This document shows, piece by piece, positions 1 to 7,591 of a DNA stretch of 27,142 bases. The notes beneath the pieces were generated by a model. It made no database searches. It was not told the origin of the DNA and saw only the letters and a list, made by a program, of their open reading frames with translations. A program made the position numbers and the translations under genes. Positions within the stretch are counted from its first letter, which is position 1, and every line of letters starts with the position of its first letter. The DNA comes from DATGLW01 sp035293965 (GTDB lineage Bacteria; Actinomycetota; Acidimicrobiia; Acidimicrobiales; RAAP-2), in assembly GCA_035293965.1 (NCBI GenBank), contig DATGLW010000095.1, positions 1-27,142 on the forward strand, given 5' to 3'.

Positions 1-8
1 GGCGGCCC

Positions 9-1283
9 TCAGGCGCCGATGCCGTAGAGGGCCATCGCGCTCTCGCTCGTGATGGCCCGCTTCTCGGCGTCGGTCAGGTTGGCCAGGGCCTCGTCCAGCT
101 CCTCGGTCACCCCGGGGAACTTGGCGTCGGGGTGGGGGTAGTCCGAGGCCCAGATGATCCGGTCGGCCCCGCACAGAGGCGAGCGGGCGGTCACCTCGAG
201 CATCGACTCGTCGGGGTCGAAGCTGATCCAGCACTGGCGGCGGAAGTACTCCGAGGGCAGCATCTTGAGCCAGGGCACGTCCCAGGAGAACTTCTTCGCG
301 TGGTGGTCGAGGCGCTCGAGCCACGGCACGAGCCAGCCGCCGTTGGCCTCCAAGAAGATGAACTTGGCCCCGGGGAACCGCTCGCACACCCCGCCCGAGG
401 TGATGTAGCAGATCGAGGCCATCACGTCGGTGGGGTTGGCGATGGCCTGGGTGAAGTAGATGTTGGGGAGGAAGGTCCTCGAGCCGGCCTCGGCAGCCTG
501 GCGCTCCATCTCCTCGAGCGACACGTAGCGGCGCCCGTCGGCCTCGCGGGGCCGGGCGAGCTTCATCCCGAGGCAGGCCCCGGGCAGGTCGGGGGCGAGG
601 AAGGGGTGGAAGGCGACGGGCAGGCCGGTCTCCTCGGCGGCCGCCCAGATCGGGTCGTAGACGGGGTCGTCGAAGGGCCGCCAGTCGACGGCCGGGTTCG
701 GCCGCATGAAGACCGACACCATCCCGGGCAAGGTGGCCACCCGACGGAGCTCCTCGGCCACCACGGCCACGTCGTCCTCGTGGTGCATGGGCGGCAGCGC
801 CCCCGCACCGAACAGCCGGCCCTGCCCCTCCTTGAGGTGCTCGGCGCACCAGTCGTTGTAGGCCCGGGCCTGGGCGGCGCCGAAGGCGACGTCTCGATGG
901 GACTGGAGGCCGAGCAGGAACGTCGGGTACAGCACGGACAGCTCGATGCCGTCCTTGTCGAGGTCGGCCAGCCGCAGCGAGGCGGTCCATCCCGACGGGC
1001 GGGTCTTGGTGTAGGGGATCTCGTGCTTGCGGACCCGCTCCACCTCCTCGTCGCTGAACCCGGCCGTGCCGGCCAGGCCCGTCGCCACCCTGCGCTCGCC
1101 GTCGAAGACGATCCACTCGGTACCGTCGGCGTCGGTCTCGACGTGGAAGATCCGGTCCCTGTAGCGAGCCGGCGCGAACTCCACGAGCGCCGTCGGCGGC
1201 TCGAGGATGTGGCCGTCGGAGTCGATGTACCGCAGCGGCGCCGCCACCTCGGACGCCGTCTTCGTCGCGTCGGTCGCCGTCAT
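9..1283 (-). CDS. Amidohydrolase family 2 (ACMSD-like) metal-dependent hydrolase
   Basis: A 424-aa protein of the amidohydrolase-2 family (TIM-barrel metal hydrolases and decarboxylases). Near the N-terminus is DSDGHILEP (residues 21-29), the family's first metal-binding segment, in which the second His of the usual HxH is replaced by Asp-Gly-His. Further family signatures are FHPF with His226, FLEANGGW with Glu312, and WASDYPHPD (378-386) with the late barrel Asp381. The C-terminal SAMALYGI resembles the usual NAxxLYG ending. The ATG is preceded by a strong purine-rich Shine-Dalgarno (GGGGAGGGG) about 6 nt away. The gene lies 84 bp downstream of the SDR gene on the same strand, so the two may be co-transcribed. 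The substrate cannot be read from the sequence. Actinobacteria carry many paralogues, often near SDR and acyl-CoA genes, so a catabolic or decarboxylase role is only inference. Confidence 0.88.
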   Translation of the reverse strand: MTATDATKTASEVAAPLRYIDSDGHILEPPTALVEFAPARYRDRIFHVETDADGTEWIVFDGERRVATGLAGTAGFSDEEVERVRKHEIPYTKTRPSGWTASLRLADLDKDGIELSVLYPTFLLGLQSHRDVAFGAAQARAYNDWCAEHLKEGQGRLFGAGALPPMHHEDDVAVVAEELRRVATLPGMVSVFMRPNPAVDWRPFDDPVYDPIWAAAEETGLPVAFHPFLAPDLPGACLGMKLARPREADGRRYVSLEEMERQAAEAGSRTFLPNIYFTQAIANPTDVMASICYITSGGVCERFPGAKFIFLEANGGWLVPWLERLDHHAKKFSWDVPWLKMLPSEYFRRQCWISFDPDESMLEVTARSPLCGADRIIWASDYPHPDAKFPGVTEELDEALANLTDAEKRAITSESAMALYGIGA

Positions 1284-1367
1284 CGCTGTCCCCTCCCCTG
1301 CTCGGGCGCCCTCGTTCGGCTGCCCCTGCGCACCATCATGCCAGCGACGTCCGCTGGCCGGGCGGCG

Positions 1368-2126
1368 CTAGCGCGCCTCCAAGGTGACCGAGTCGACGTC
1401 GGCACGGCTGGCCAGGATGGTGGCGACCATCTCCGCCGTGTCCTCGGTCGTGACCGTTGCCCCGGTCATGTAGCCCTGCTCGATGTGCCGGGCGGTCCAG
1501 GCGAGGGCCGTGCCGGCGTCCACGGTCATCCCCGCGTTCACAGGGTCGTCCTCGGCGCGGACGCCCTCGACCGGGCCCAGTGCCAGCCGGGTGAACCCGA
1601 TGCCCGGCTCGTCCGCCCGCCAGGCCGCAACCAGCTTGTCGAGCGCAGCCTTCGACACGATGTAGACGCCGAGCCCCGTCCACGGCGGGGTGGAGGAGGC
1701 CGACACGCTCGACAGGTAGATGGCCCGGCCGGCCGCCGCCCGGAGGTGGGGAACGGCGAACTTGGTGACGAGCGCAGCCCCCACCACGTTGGTCCGCAAT
1801 GCCGCCTCCCAGGTCGCGGCGTCGATGTCGGCGAGCTTGCCGAACTGGATGATCGCCGGGCTGTAGACCAGCCCGTCAAGGCCGCCCAGGCGCTCGACCG
1901 CACCGGCGACGAGCGCCTCGCACGACCCCTCGTCGCAGACGTCGCACGAAAGGCCGATCGCCCCCCCGCCCGCAGCTGCCGCCAGGCGCTCGACCACGTC
2001 CTTGCGGCGCGCGGCGAAGACCACCCGGGCCCCGCGGGCGACCAGGTTCTCCGCGATCCCGCGGCCCACGCCGCTCGACGCACCGACGACCACCACGCGC
2101 TTGGCCCGCAACCGATCGGTGTCCAC
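1368..2126 (-). CDS. Short-chain dehydrogenase/reductase (SDR) family oxidoreductase
   Basis: A 252-aa cytosolic SDR with a Rossmann fold. The cofactor loop GASSGVG is at residues 15-21 and the catalytic YIVSK (Tyr155, Lys159) is in place. The Ser is probably Ser142 in SSVSAS. The acidic pair DV at 62-63 is as in classical SDRs. The usual NNAG motif after beta-4 is replaced by YSPA (88-91), which is uncommon and argues against housekeeping FabG. The start is GTG with an AAGGGGG Shine-Dalgarno a few nt upstream. A likely -10 hexamer (TAGGCT) overlaps the stop codon of the upstream nitrilase-like gene, so expression may be partly independent. The substrate is unknown. The neighbouring amidohydrolase suggests a shared catabolic role, which is inference. 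Confidence 0.88.
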   Translation of the reverse strand: MDTDRLRAKRVVVVGASSGVGRGIAENLVARGARVVFAARRKDVVERLAAAAGGGAIGLSCDVCDEGSCEALVAGAVERLGGLDGLVYSPAIIQFGKLADIDAATWEAALRTNVVGAALVTKFAVPHLRAAAGRAIYLSSVSASSTPPWTGLGVYIVSKAALDKLVAAWRADEPGIGFTRLALGPVEGVRAEDDPVNAGMTVDAGTALAWTARHIEQGYMTGATVTTEDTAEMVATILASRADVDSVTLEAR

Positions 2127-2156
2127 CGTCCCCCCTTCGCTCGGCCTCGTCGCCGC

Positions 2157-2162
2157 AGCCTA
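2157..2162 (-). promoter_or_regulatory. Putative -10 element for the SDR gene
   Basis: TAGGCT on the minus strand, a TAnnnT hexamer ending 30 nt before the SDR GTG. It would give a short leader that includes the AAGGGGG ribosome site. Its first three bases are the TAG stop of the upstream gene. No -35 box is recognisable. Confidence 0.35.
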
Positions 2163-2996
2163 CCCACGCCACCCCTGGGGCGGCATGCTCGCGGGGACCA
2201 CGGCGAAGCGTCGCTGGGCCAAGACGGGCATGCCCGCGCGCACCTCTGCCACCTCGGCTGCCGCCAGGTCGGCGACGAGCACGCCCGCCGCCGGGCCCTC
2301 GGTGCCGGCGCCCAGGCGGGCCACCACGGCCCCGGCCGGGCCGACGACCATGCTGCGCCCGGTGTACGAAGGCGCAGGCTGGCCCGCCGCCAGCACGTAC
2401 AGGGTGTTCTCGATCGCCCGGGCCCGCAGGAGCACCTCCCACTGCGCCGCCTTGCCCGGTCCCGCCACCCAGGCGGCCGGGACCGCCAGGGCCGTGGCGC
2501 CGGCAGCGGCGGCGAGGCGGGCGACCTCGGGGAACCGGAGGTCGTAGCAGGTGACGAGGCCGACGACGAGGTCCCCGGCCCCGAACACGGGCACGCCGTC
2601 GGCGGGGTCGCCGGGCGCCACGCGGTCGGACTCGCACCAGCCGAGGGCGTCGTAGAGATGGAGCTTGCGGTAGCGGGCCACCAGGCCGCCCGGGCCGACC
2701 GCCACCACGGTGTTGTGGACGCGCTCGTCATGCCCGCGCGCCTCGAACATGCCCGCCACCACCGTCAGCCGGTGGGCGTGGGCCAGGTGGGCGAGCCCCG
2801 CCACGAAGGGTCCGTCGAGCGGCTCGGCCACCGCGGCGAGGTCGGTCCCCGGGCGCCCGTATCCGTGCATGGCCACCTCTGGCGCCACGACCAGCTCGGC
2901 GCCCTGGTCCGCCGCCGCGGCGACCGCTCCGGCCAGGCGGGCCAGGTTGGCAGCCTTGTCGCCGCCCGAGCGCACCTGCACCACGGCGGCCCGCAC
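2160..2996 (-). CDS. Carbon-nitrogen hydrolase (nitrilase superfamily)
   Basis: A 278-aa nitrilase-superfamily amidase. The Glu-Lys-Cys catalytic triad is visible: Glu40 in APEVAMHG, Lys111 in YRKLHLYD and Cys150 in TCYDLRFPE. The last two match the pattern of Nit2/omega-amidase-like and carbamoyl-putrescine-amidase-like branches. The C-terminal part (RARAIENTLYV, 191-201) is also typical. GTG at 2996 is chosen because homology begins at once (RAAVVQV) and a TACCCT hexamer ends 6 nt upstream, suggesting a leaderless transcript. A GAGGAG lies further up but its 15-nt spacing is poor. The reading frame stays open far upstream, but that is a high-GC artefact. The substrate is not determinable. 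The gene is divergent from fabD. Confidence 0.88.
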   Translation of the reverse strand: MRAAVVQVRSGGDKAANLARLAGAVAAAADQGAELVVAPEVAMHGYGRPGTDLAAVAEPLDGPFVAGLAHLAHAHRLTVVAGMFEARGHDERVHNTVVAVGPGGLVARYRKLHLYDALGWCESDRVAPGDPADGVPVFGAGDLVVGLVTCYDLRFPEVARLAAAAGATALAVPAAWVAGPGKAAQWEVLLRARAIENTLYVLAAGQPAPSYTGRSMVVGPAGAVVARLGAGTEGPAAGVLVADLAAAEVAEVRAGMPVLAQRRFAVVPASMPPQGWRG

Positions 2997-3002
2997 CAGC
3001 CC

Positions 3003-3008
3003 AGGGTA
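3003..3008 (-). promoter_or_regulatory. Putative leaderless -10 element of the nitrilase-superfamily gene
   Basis: TACCCT on the minus strand, 6 nt before the GTG at 2996. This fits the TAnnnT-plus-start arrangement seen at other operon heads here. No -35 was recognised. Confidence 0.5.
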
Positions 3009-3206
3009 CCGCTCCTCGTCCGCGGCGCGGCCGTGGGTCGCGCCCTCTGGCGGCCGTTTGCGCCGGGGCGGCGCCTGGCCCGGTCCTGGCGGGCCCCGCA
3101 TCGGACCACGGTGCGACACCGGGTGCGCCCGACGTGACAGACTGCGTCTCGCCACAGGCCCGTCACCCGGCGGGCACGCCCCGAGCCACTGCGGAGACAG
3201 CCCGAC

Positions 3207-4448
3207 GTGTTGGTGTTCACGTTCCCCGGCCAGGGGTCGCAGCGACCCGGCATGGGGCGTCCCTGGATCGACCATCCGTCGTGGGAGCTCGTGGCCGAGG
3301 CGTCGGCGGCCAGCGGCCGCGACCTCGCGCGGCTGCTCCTCGAGGCGACGATGGAGGAGCTGACCGCCACCGCCAACGCCCAGCTGGCCACGTTCGTCCA
3401 GAGCCTGGTGGTGCTCGACGCCGTCGAGCGCCTCGGGCTGTCGCCCGCGGCCTGCGCCGGCCACAGCCTCGGGGAGTACACGGCCCTCGTGGCCGCAGGG
3501 GCCCTGTCGGTGGAGGACGGCGTCCGCCTGGTCACCACGCGCGGCGAGGCCATGGGTCGCGCGGCGGAGGACGCGCCCGGCACCATGGCGGCGCTCATCG
3601 GCATCGCCGACGACGACGCCGACGTGGCGTGCCGGCGGGCAGAGGGCGAGGTCTGGGTGGCCAACTACAACGCGCCCGGCCAGGTCGTCGTGGCCGGCAC
3701 CGCCGAGGCCGTGGCCGCGTGCTCCGCCGTCGCCCGCGAGCTCGGGGCGCGCAAGGCCCTGCCCCTGCCGGTGTCGGGGGCGTTCCACACGCCCCTCATG
3801 CAGGCGGCACGTCCCTCGCTGCGCAAGTCGCTCGGCGACGCCGCGTTCAACGACCCCGAGGTGCCGGTGGTCGCCAACGTCGACGCGCGAGCCCACGGGC
3901 AGGCCGGCGACTGGCCGGGGCTCCTGTCGGCGCAGCTGTGCAGCCCTGTCCGCTGGCGCCAGAGCCTCCAGACCCTCGCCGACCTCGGCGCCTCGATCCT
4001 CGTGGAGGTGGGACCCGGCGGCGTCCTGACCGGGCTCGCCCGGCGCGCCCTGCCCGGCCTCGCCGCGGTGTCGGTCGCCACGCCCGGTGACCTCGACACG
4101 CTGCTCGACGCCGTGGCGTCGCCCGAGGTGCTGGCCAGGGTGCCGGGGCACCCCGGGGAGCACCTCTACATGTCGGAGCGGGTGGTGGTCAGCCCGGCGA
4201 CCGGGGTGTTCAGCCCCGATCCCACCGTACGGGCGCCCGGCGCGGGGCTCTTCCCCGGCACCGCCGGGGAAGACGACGGCGACGAGCCGTCCTGGATCGC
4301 CGTCGGCGACCTGGTCGGCACCGTCGGGGCGGCAGAGGTGCGCACGCCCTTCGCCGGCCGGGTCGTCCGCTGGCTCGCCGCGCCCGGCGAGCGGGTGCAG
4401 CTCGGCCAGCCGGTCATCTGGCTGCGCCTGCAGGAGCCCGAGGGTTGA
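3207..4448 (+). CDS. fabD: Malonyl-CoA:ACP transacylase with C-terminal biotinyl/lipoyl-like domain
   Basis: FabD moves malonyl from CoA to acyl carrier protein, loading FAS II. The transacylase part (about residues 1-305) has the GQGSQ oxyanion loop (8-12), nucleophile Ser87 in GHSLGE, Arg112, His194 in GAFHTPLM and NYNAPGQ (153-159). The protein is 413 aa, about 100 longer than usual FabD. The extra part (about 322-413) contains VVVSPATGVF and then VRTPFAGRVV...GERVQLGQPV, the two half-motifs of a biotinyl/lipoyl barrel. It has no lysine at all, so it cannot be biotinylated or lipoylated in the usual way. GTG is the start, with GGAG about 10 nt upstream. The gene heads fabD-fabG-acpP-fabF and its stop overlaps the fabG start. 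The domain's role is unknown. It could also be made separately from an internal ATG. Confidence 0.93.
   Translation: MLVFTFPGQGSQRPGMGRPWIDHPSWELVAEASAASGRDLARLLLEATMEELTATANAQLATFVQSLVVLDAVERLGLSPAACAGHSLGEYTALVAAGALSVEDGVRLVTTRGEAMGRAAEDAPGTMAALIGIADDDADVACRRAEGEVWVANYNAPGQVVVAGTAEAVAACSAVARELGARKALPLPVSGAFHTPLMQAARPSLRKSLGDAAFNDPEVPVVANVDARAHGQAGDWPGLLSAQLCSPVRWRQSLQTLADLGASILVEVGPGGVLTGLARRALPGLAAVSVATPGDLDTLLDAVASPEVLARVPGHPGEHLYMSERVVVSPATGVFSPDPTVRAPGAGLFPGTAGEDDGDEPSWIAVGDLVGTVGAAEVRTPFAGRVVRWLAAPGERVQLGQPVIWLRLQEPEG
4155..4172 (+). promoter_or_regulatory. Possible internal ribosome site and start for the fabD C-terminal domain
   Basis: GGGGAG (4155-4160) lies 9 nt before an in-frame ATG (4170), which is Met322 of FabD, exactly at the transacylase/biotinyl-like boundary. 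A free 92-aa lysine-free domain could be translated from here in addition to the fusion. This rests on spacing alone. Confidence 0.35.
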
Positions 4449-5188
4449 CGCCGTCCGACGACGGCCCGGTGGTGCTCGTGACCGGCGGCTCGCGGGGCAT
4501 CGGGGCCGCCTGCGTCCGGTGGTTCCTGGCCCACGCCTACCGGGTGGCGGCCACCTACCGGGCAGCGCCCCCGCCGGCGCCTCCCCCGGAGGCCGGGCCC
4601 GACACCTACCTGCCCCTCCGCTGCGACGTGACGGACCCCGCCGACGTCGACCGCTGCTTCTCCGAGGTAGAAGAGCGTTGGGGGCCGGTCGAGGTGCTCG
4701 TGGCCAACGCCGGGATCACGAAGGACATGCTGGTCCTGCGCATGGACGAGGCGTCCTGGCACGAGGTGCTCGATACCAACCTGACGGGCTCGTTCCTCGT
4801 CGCCAAGCGCGCCCTGTCGAAGATGCTGCGGCTCCACCGGGGCCGCATCGTGCTCATGTCCTCGGCCGGCGCGTTCATCGGGCTGCCCGGCCAGGCCAAC
4901 TACGCGGCGTCCAAGGCCGGGCTCGTGGGCATGGCTCGCGCCATGGCACGCGAGGTCGCGAGCAGGGGCATCACGGTCAACGTGGTCGCACCGGGGGTGG
5001 TGGCGACCGACATGGTCGCCGCCCTCGGCGAGGCGCGTGTGGACGAGCTCACGGCCATGGTGCCCCTCGGGCGGGCGGCCACTGCCGACGACGTGGCCGA
5101 GGCCGTCGGGTTCCTGGCGTCGCCGGGAGCGGGCTACCTCACCGGCGTGGTACTGCCGGTGGACGGCGGGCTCGGGATGGGACTCTGA
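4445..5188 (+). CDS. fabG: 3-oxoacyl-[acyl-carrier-protein] reductase
   Basis: A 247-aa classical SDR that reduces 3-oxoacyl-ACP with NADPH in the FAS II cycle. Motifs are TGGSRGIG (13-20), NAG (88-90), Ser140, YAASK (153-157) and PGVVATDM (183-190). The C-terminal GGLGMG matches the usual FabG end. The most likely start is TTG at 4445, whose last two bases form the fabD TGA stop (TTGA overlap), with GGAG 8-9 nt upstream. This implies translational coupling to fabD. Position between fabD and acpP supports fabG rather than a catabolic SDR. A proline-rich loop (about residues 41-50) replaces the usual short beta-2/alpha-3 segment; it is a mild oddity. Confidence 0.92.
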   Translation: MTPSDDGPVVLVTGGSRGIGAACVRWFLAHAYRVAATYRAAPPPAPPPEAGPDTYLPLRCDVTDPADVDRCFSEVEERWGPVEVLVANAGITKDMLVLRMDEASWHEVLDTNLTGSFLVAKRALSKMLRLHRGRIVLMSSAGAFIGLPGQANYAASKAGLVGMARAMAREVASRGITVNVVAPGVVATDMVAALGEARVDELTAMVPLGRAATADDVAEAVGFLASPGAGYLTGVVLPVDGGLGMGL

Positions 5189-5214
5189 GCCACCCGGGGG
5201 CTCGCGGTTCGCAG

Positions 5215-5220
5215 TACCCT
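5215..5220 (+). promoter_or_regulatory. Putative -10 element upstream of acpP
   Basis: TACCCT in the 110-bp fabG-acpP gap, the same hexamer as at other heads in this window. It would give a leader of roughly 70 nt carrying the GGAGGA ribosome site. A separate acpP promoter would fit the high ACP demand of a cell. No -35 was seen. Confidence 0.35.
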
Positions 5221-5298
5221 CTGGCAACGAGCGCCGGGTCGGAGCAGTGGCGCCGACGCGGAGGCTCGCCAGACCAGCACAACGGAGGAACAGCCCAG

Positions 5299-5538
5299 GT
5301 GGACAGCGACGAAGCGTTCGAGAAGTTCCGGGAGAGCGCGGTGGAGGTCCTGCAGGTGCCCGCCGAGAAGGTGACCCGCGACGCTCGCCTCGCCGAGGAC
5401 CTCGACGCCGACAGCCTCGACCTCGTCGAGCTCGTGATGGCGCTCGAGGAGTCCTTCGACATCACCGTCGAGGAGAGCGAGCTCGAGGACATCGAGACCG
5501 TGGGCCAGGCCTTCGACCTGATCTACAGCAAGCTCTGA
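5299..5538 (+). CDS. acpP: Acyl carrier protein
   Basis: A 79-aa acidic four-helix carrier protein that holds growing acyl chains on 4'-phosphopantetheine. The attachment site is Ser39 in DADSLDLVEL. Helix II (LVMALEESFDI) and the IETVGQAFD helix are typical, and the length is as usual for AcpP. The GTG start is chosen because GGAGGA lies 9 nt upstream and because homology begins there. A 110-bp gap separates it from fabG and may hold a promoter. The stop TGA shares its A with the fabF ATG (TGATG), so ACP and KAS II are likely translated together. Confidence 0.95.
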   Translation: MDSDEAFEKFRESAVEVLQVPAEKVTRDARLAEDLDADSLDLVELVMALEESFDITVEESELEDIETVGQAFDLIYSKL

Positions 5539-6737
5539 TGCTGCTCGGCCAGGGCCCGCAGGGTCCGGTCCGGGGGCGGCGGGTGGCCGTCACGGGGCTG
5601 GGTGCCGTCACCTGCTGCGGCGTGGGCGTGGCCGCCCTCTGGGAGGGCCTGGTGCACCCTCGCCCGATGGGCGAGCGGCGCGTGCCCGACTTCGACCCCA
5701 CTGCCTGGTTCGGGCCCAAGGAGGTCCGCCAGGTGGACCGCTTCGCGCAGCTGAGCGTGGCCGCTGCCGACATGGCCCTCGCCGACGCCGGCGACCTCCA
5801 CGCCGACCCCGACCGGGCGGGGGTCATCTTCGCCACCGGGGTCGGCGGCTTCGAGACCCTGGCCGAGCAGGTGATCGTCTGCCACGAGCGGGGCCCCCGC
5901 CGGGTGTCGCCGCGGCTCGTGCCGATGATGATGGCCAACGCCGGCGCCGCCAACATCTCCATGCGGGCCGGATGGCACGGCCCCAGCGAGACGGTGGTGA
6001 CGGCCTGCGCCGCCGGCAGCCACGCCCTGGCGGCGGCGGCCCGCCTGGTCGCCTCCGGCCGCTGCGACGTCGCCATCGGCGGTGGTGCCGAGGCCTCGAT
6101 GCACGAGGTGGCCATCGCGGCCTTCACCAACATGACCGCCCTGTCGACGAGCGGCATCTCGCGGCCCTTCGACGCCCGCCGCGACGGCTTCGTGATGTCG
6201 GAGGGAGCGGCGGCCCTGGTGCTCGAGGACTGGGACCGCGCCATCGCCCGCGGGGCACCCGTCTACGCCGAGGTGCGCGGCACGGCGAGCACCTCCGACG
6301 CCCACCACATCACGGCCCCACTGCCCGACGGGTCCGGGGCCGTGCTGTGCATGGAGCTCGCCCTGGCCGACGCCGAGCTCGCCCCGGGCGACGTGGCCCA
6401 CATCAACGCCCACGGCACCTCCACCCCGCTCAACGACCTGGCCGAGGCCCGGGCCATCGCGAAGGTGTTCGGCGAGCCCGGGCCGCCGGTCACCTCGACC
6501 AAGGGAGTGACCGGGCACGGGCTGGCGGCCGCCGGCGCCATCGAGGCCCTCGCGTCGGTGCTGTCGATCCACCACCGCCTGATCCCGCCCACTGCCGGGT
6601 ACGAGGAGCCCGATCCCGACATCCGCCTCGACGTCGTCCACGGCGAGGCGCGCCCCTGGGAGCCCGGCCCCGTCCTGTCGAACTCCTTCGGGTTCGGCGG
6701 GCACAACGGGTGCCTGGTGCTGGCCCCGCCCGCCTGA
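5538..6737 (+). CDS. fabF: 3-oxoacyl-[acyl-carrier-protein] synthase II (KAS II)
   Basis: A 399-aa thiolase-fold condensing enzyme that elongates acyl-ACP with malonyl-ACP. The Cys-His-His set is intact: Cys157 in TACAAGS, His292 in NAHGTSTPLND and His327 in TKGVTGHGLAAAG, with Lys322 nearby. The C-terminal SNSFGFGGHNG is the family glycine-rich loop. The start ATG overlaps the acpP stop (TGATG) and lacks a clear Shine-Dalgarno, consistent with coupling. A GTG a few codons later is an alternative. The length is slightly short of the usual 410-415. It ends the FAS block, and trpA converges 23 bp downstream. No KAS III (fabH) is in this block, so initiation must be encoded elsewhere. Confidence 0.94.
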   Translation: MLLGQGPQGPVRGRRVAVTGLGAVTCCGVGVAALWEGLVHPRPMGERRVPDFDPTAWFGPKEVRQVDRFAQLSVAAADMALADAGDLHADPDRAGVIFATGVGGFETLAEQVIVCHERGPRRVSPRLVPMMMANAGAANISMRAGWHGPSETVVTACAAGSHALAAAARLVASGRCDVAIGGGAEASMHEVAIAAFTNMTALSTSGISRPFDARRDGFVMSEGAAALVLEDWDRAIARGAPVYAEVRGTASTSDAHHITAPLPDGSGAVLCMELALADAELAPGDVAHINAHGTSTPLNDLAEARAIAKVFGEPGPPVTSTKGVTGHGLAAAGAIEALASVLSIHHRLIPPTAGYEEPDPDIRLDVVHGEARPWEPGPVLSNSFGFGGHNGCLVLAPPA

Positions 6738-6751
6738 GGGGCCTCGCGCCG

Positions 6752-6775
6752 GCGCCCGGCTCAGTGCCCGGGCGC
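6752..6775. terminator. Putative bidirectional hairpin between fabF and trpA
   Basis: Arms GCGCCCGG (6752-6759) and CCGGGCGC (6768-6775) form an 8-bp all-GC stem with an 8-nt loop in the convergent gap. The hairpin includes the trpA stop codon. There is no U-tract, so termination is only suggested. Confidence 0.35.
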
Positions 6776-7591
6776 TGCCACGTCGTCGAGCGCCTGGCGG
6801 AGCTCCCCGACGAACCGGAGAGCGGCGTCGGCCCCACCTCCCTCGAGGAGCCGCCTGACGAGGGCGGAGCCCACCACCACGCCGTCGGCCACCCGGCACG
6901 CCTCGGCCGCCTGGGCGGGTGTCGACACGCCGACGCCGGCGCACACGGGAAGGTCGGTGGCGTCGCGGACGCGCCCCACCACCGCTGCCACGTCGGCACC
7001 CAGGTCGGCTCGCTCGCCGGTCACCCCCATCCGGGCCACCGCGTAGACGAAGCCGCGGCAGCGGGCGCAGATGGCGGCCACCCGGGCCGGCGGGGTCGAG
7101 GGGGCCACCAGCAGCACCGTCTCGACGCCTGCCTCGTCGGCAGCCGACGCCCAGGGCCCGAGCTCCTCGAGCGGCAGGTCGGCCAGGATGGCACCGGCCA
7201 CGCCTGCCGCAGCCAGGCTGCGGGCCATGCGGCGGTGGCCGGCCCGGAAGACCAGGTTGTAGTAGGTCATCACGACCAGCGGCACCCCGAGATCCGCGCC
7301 GGCAAGCGCGTCGACCACCCCCTGGGGTGTGGTGCCCGCTGCGAGCGCCGCCGTGCCCGCCTGCTGGATGACCGGCCCGTCCATCACCGGGTCCGAGAAG
7401 GGGATCCCGACCTCGAGCGCGTCTGCCCCGGCCTCGGCCGCCGCGTGGAGGACCTCCACCCAGCCAGGCACCATGCCGGCCATCACGTAGGGCACGAGCA
7501 GCTTGGCGCCTCGGTCGCGCCGGGCGCGCAGGGCCCGCTCGAGGGTGCCCGGCGAGCTCTCGCCCGGCCCTCGCACGAGCGTGGCGGTCAC
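6761..7591 (-). CDS. trpA: Tryptophan synthase alpha chain
   Basis: A 276-aa TIM barrel that cleaves indole-3-glycerol phosphate to indole and glyceraldehyde 3-phosphate. The catalytic pair is present: Glu60 in ALEVGIPFSDP and Asp71 in PVMDGP. YAVARMGVTG (183-192) and GVGVSTPAQ (219-227) are slightly divergent forms of the family's loop-6 and phosphate-binding motifs (YxVSRAGVTG and GFGISxPEQ). GTG at 7591 overlaps the trpB stop by 4 nt (GTGA), so the two subunits of the channelled complex are coupled. It is the last gene of trpC-trpF-trpB-trpA and converges with fabF. Confidence 0.95.
   Translation of the reverse strand: MTATLVRGPGESSPGTLERALRARRDRGAKLLVPYVMAGMVPGWVEVLHAAAEAGADALEVGIPFSDPVMDGPVIQQAGTAALAAGTTPQGVVDALAGADLGVPLVVMTYYNLVFRAGHRRMARSLAAAGVAGAILADLPLEELGPWASAADEAGVETVLLVAPSTPPARVAAICARCRGFVYAVARMGVTGERADLGADVAAVVGRVRDATDLPVCAGVGVSTPAQAAEACRVADGVVVGSALVRRLLEGGGADAALRFVGELRQALDDVAAPGH

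Noticed and set aside
132..3137. A 1001-codon open frame on the plus strand opposite the amidohydrolase, SDR and nitrilase-like genes
   Set aside because: Its translation is His/Arg/Gly-rich without domains and mirrors three genes with intact catalytic motifs. It is a high-GC antisense shadow.
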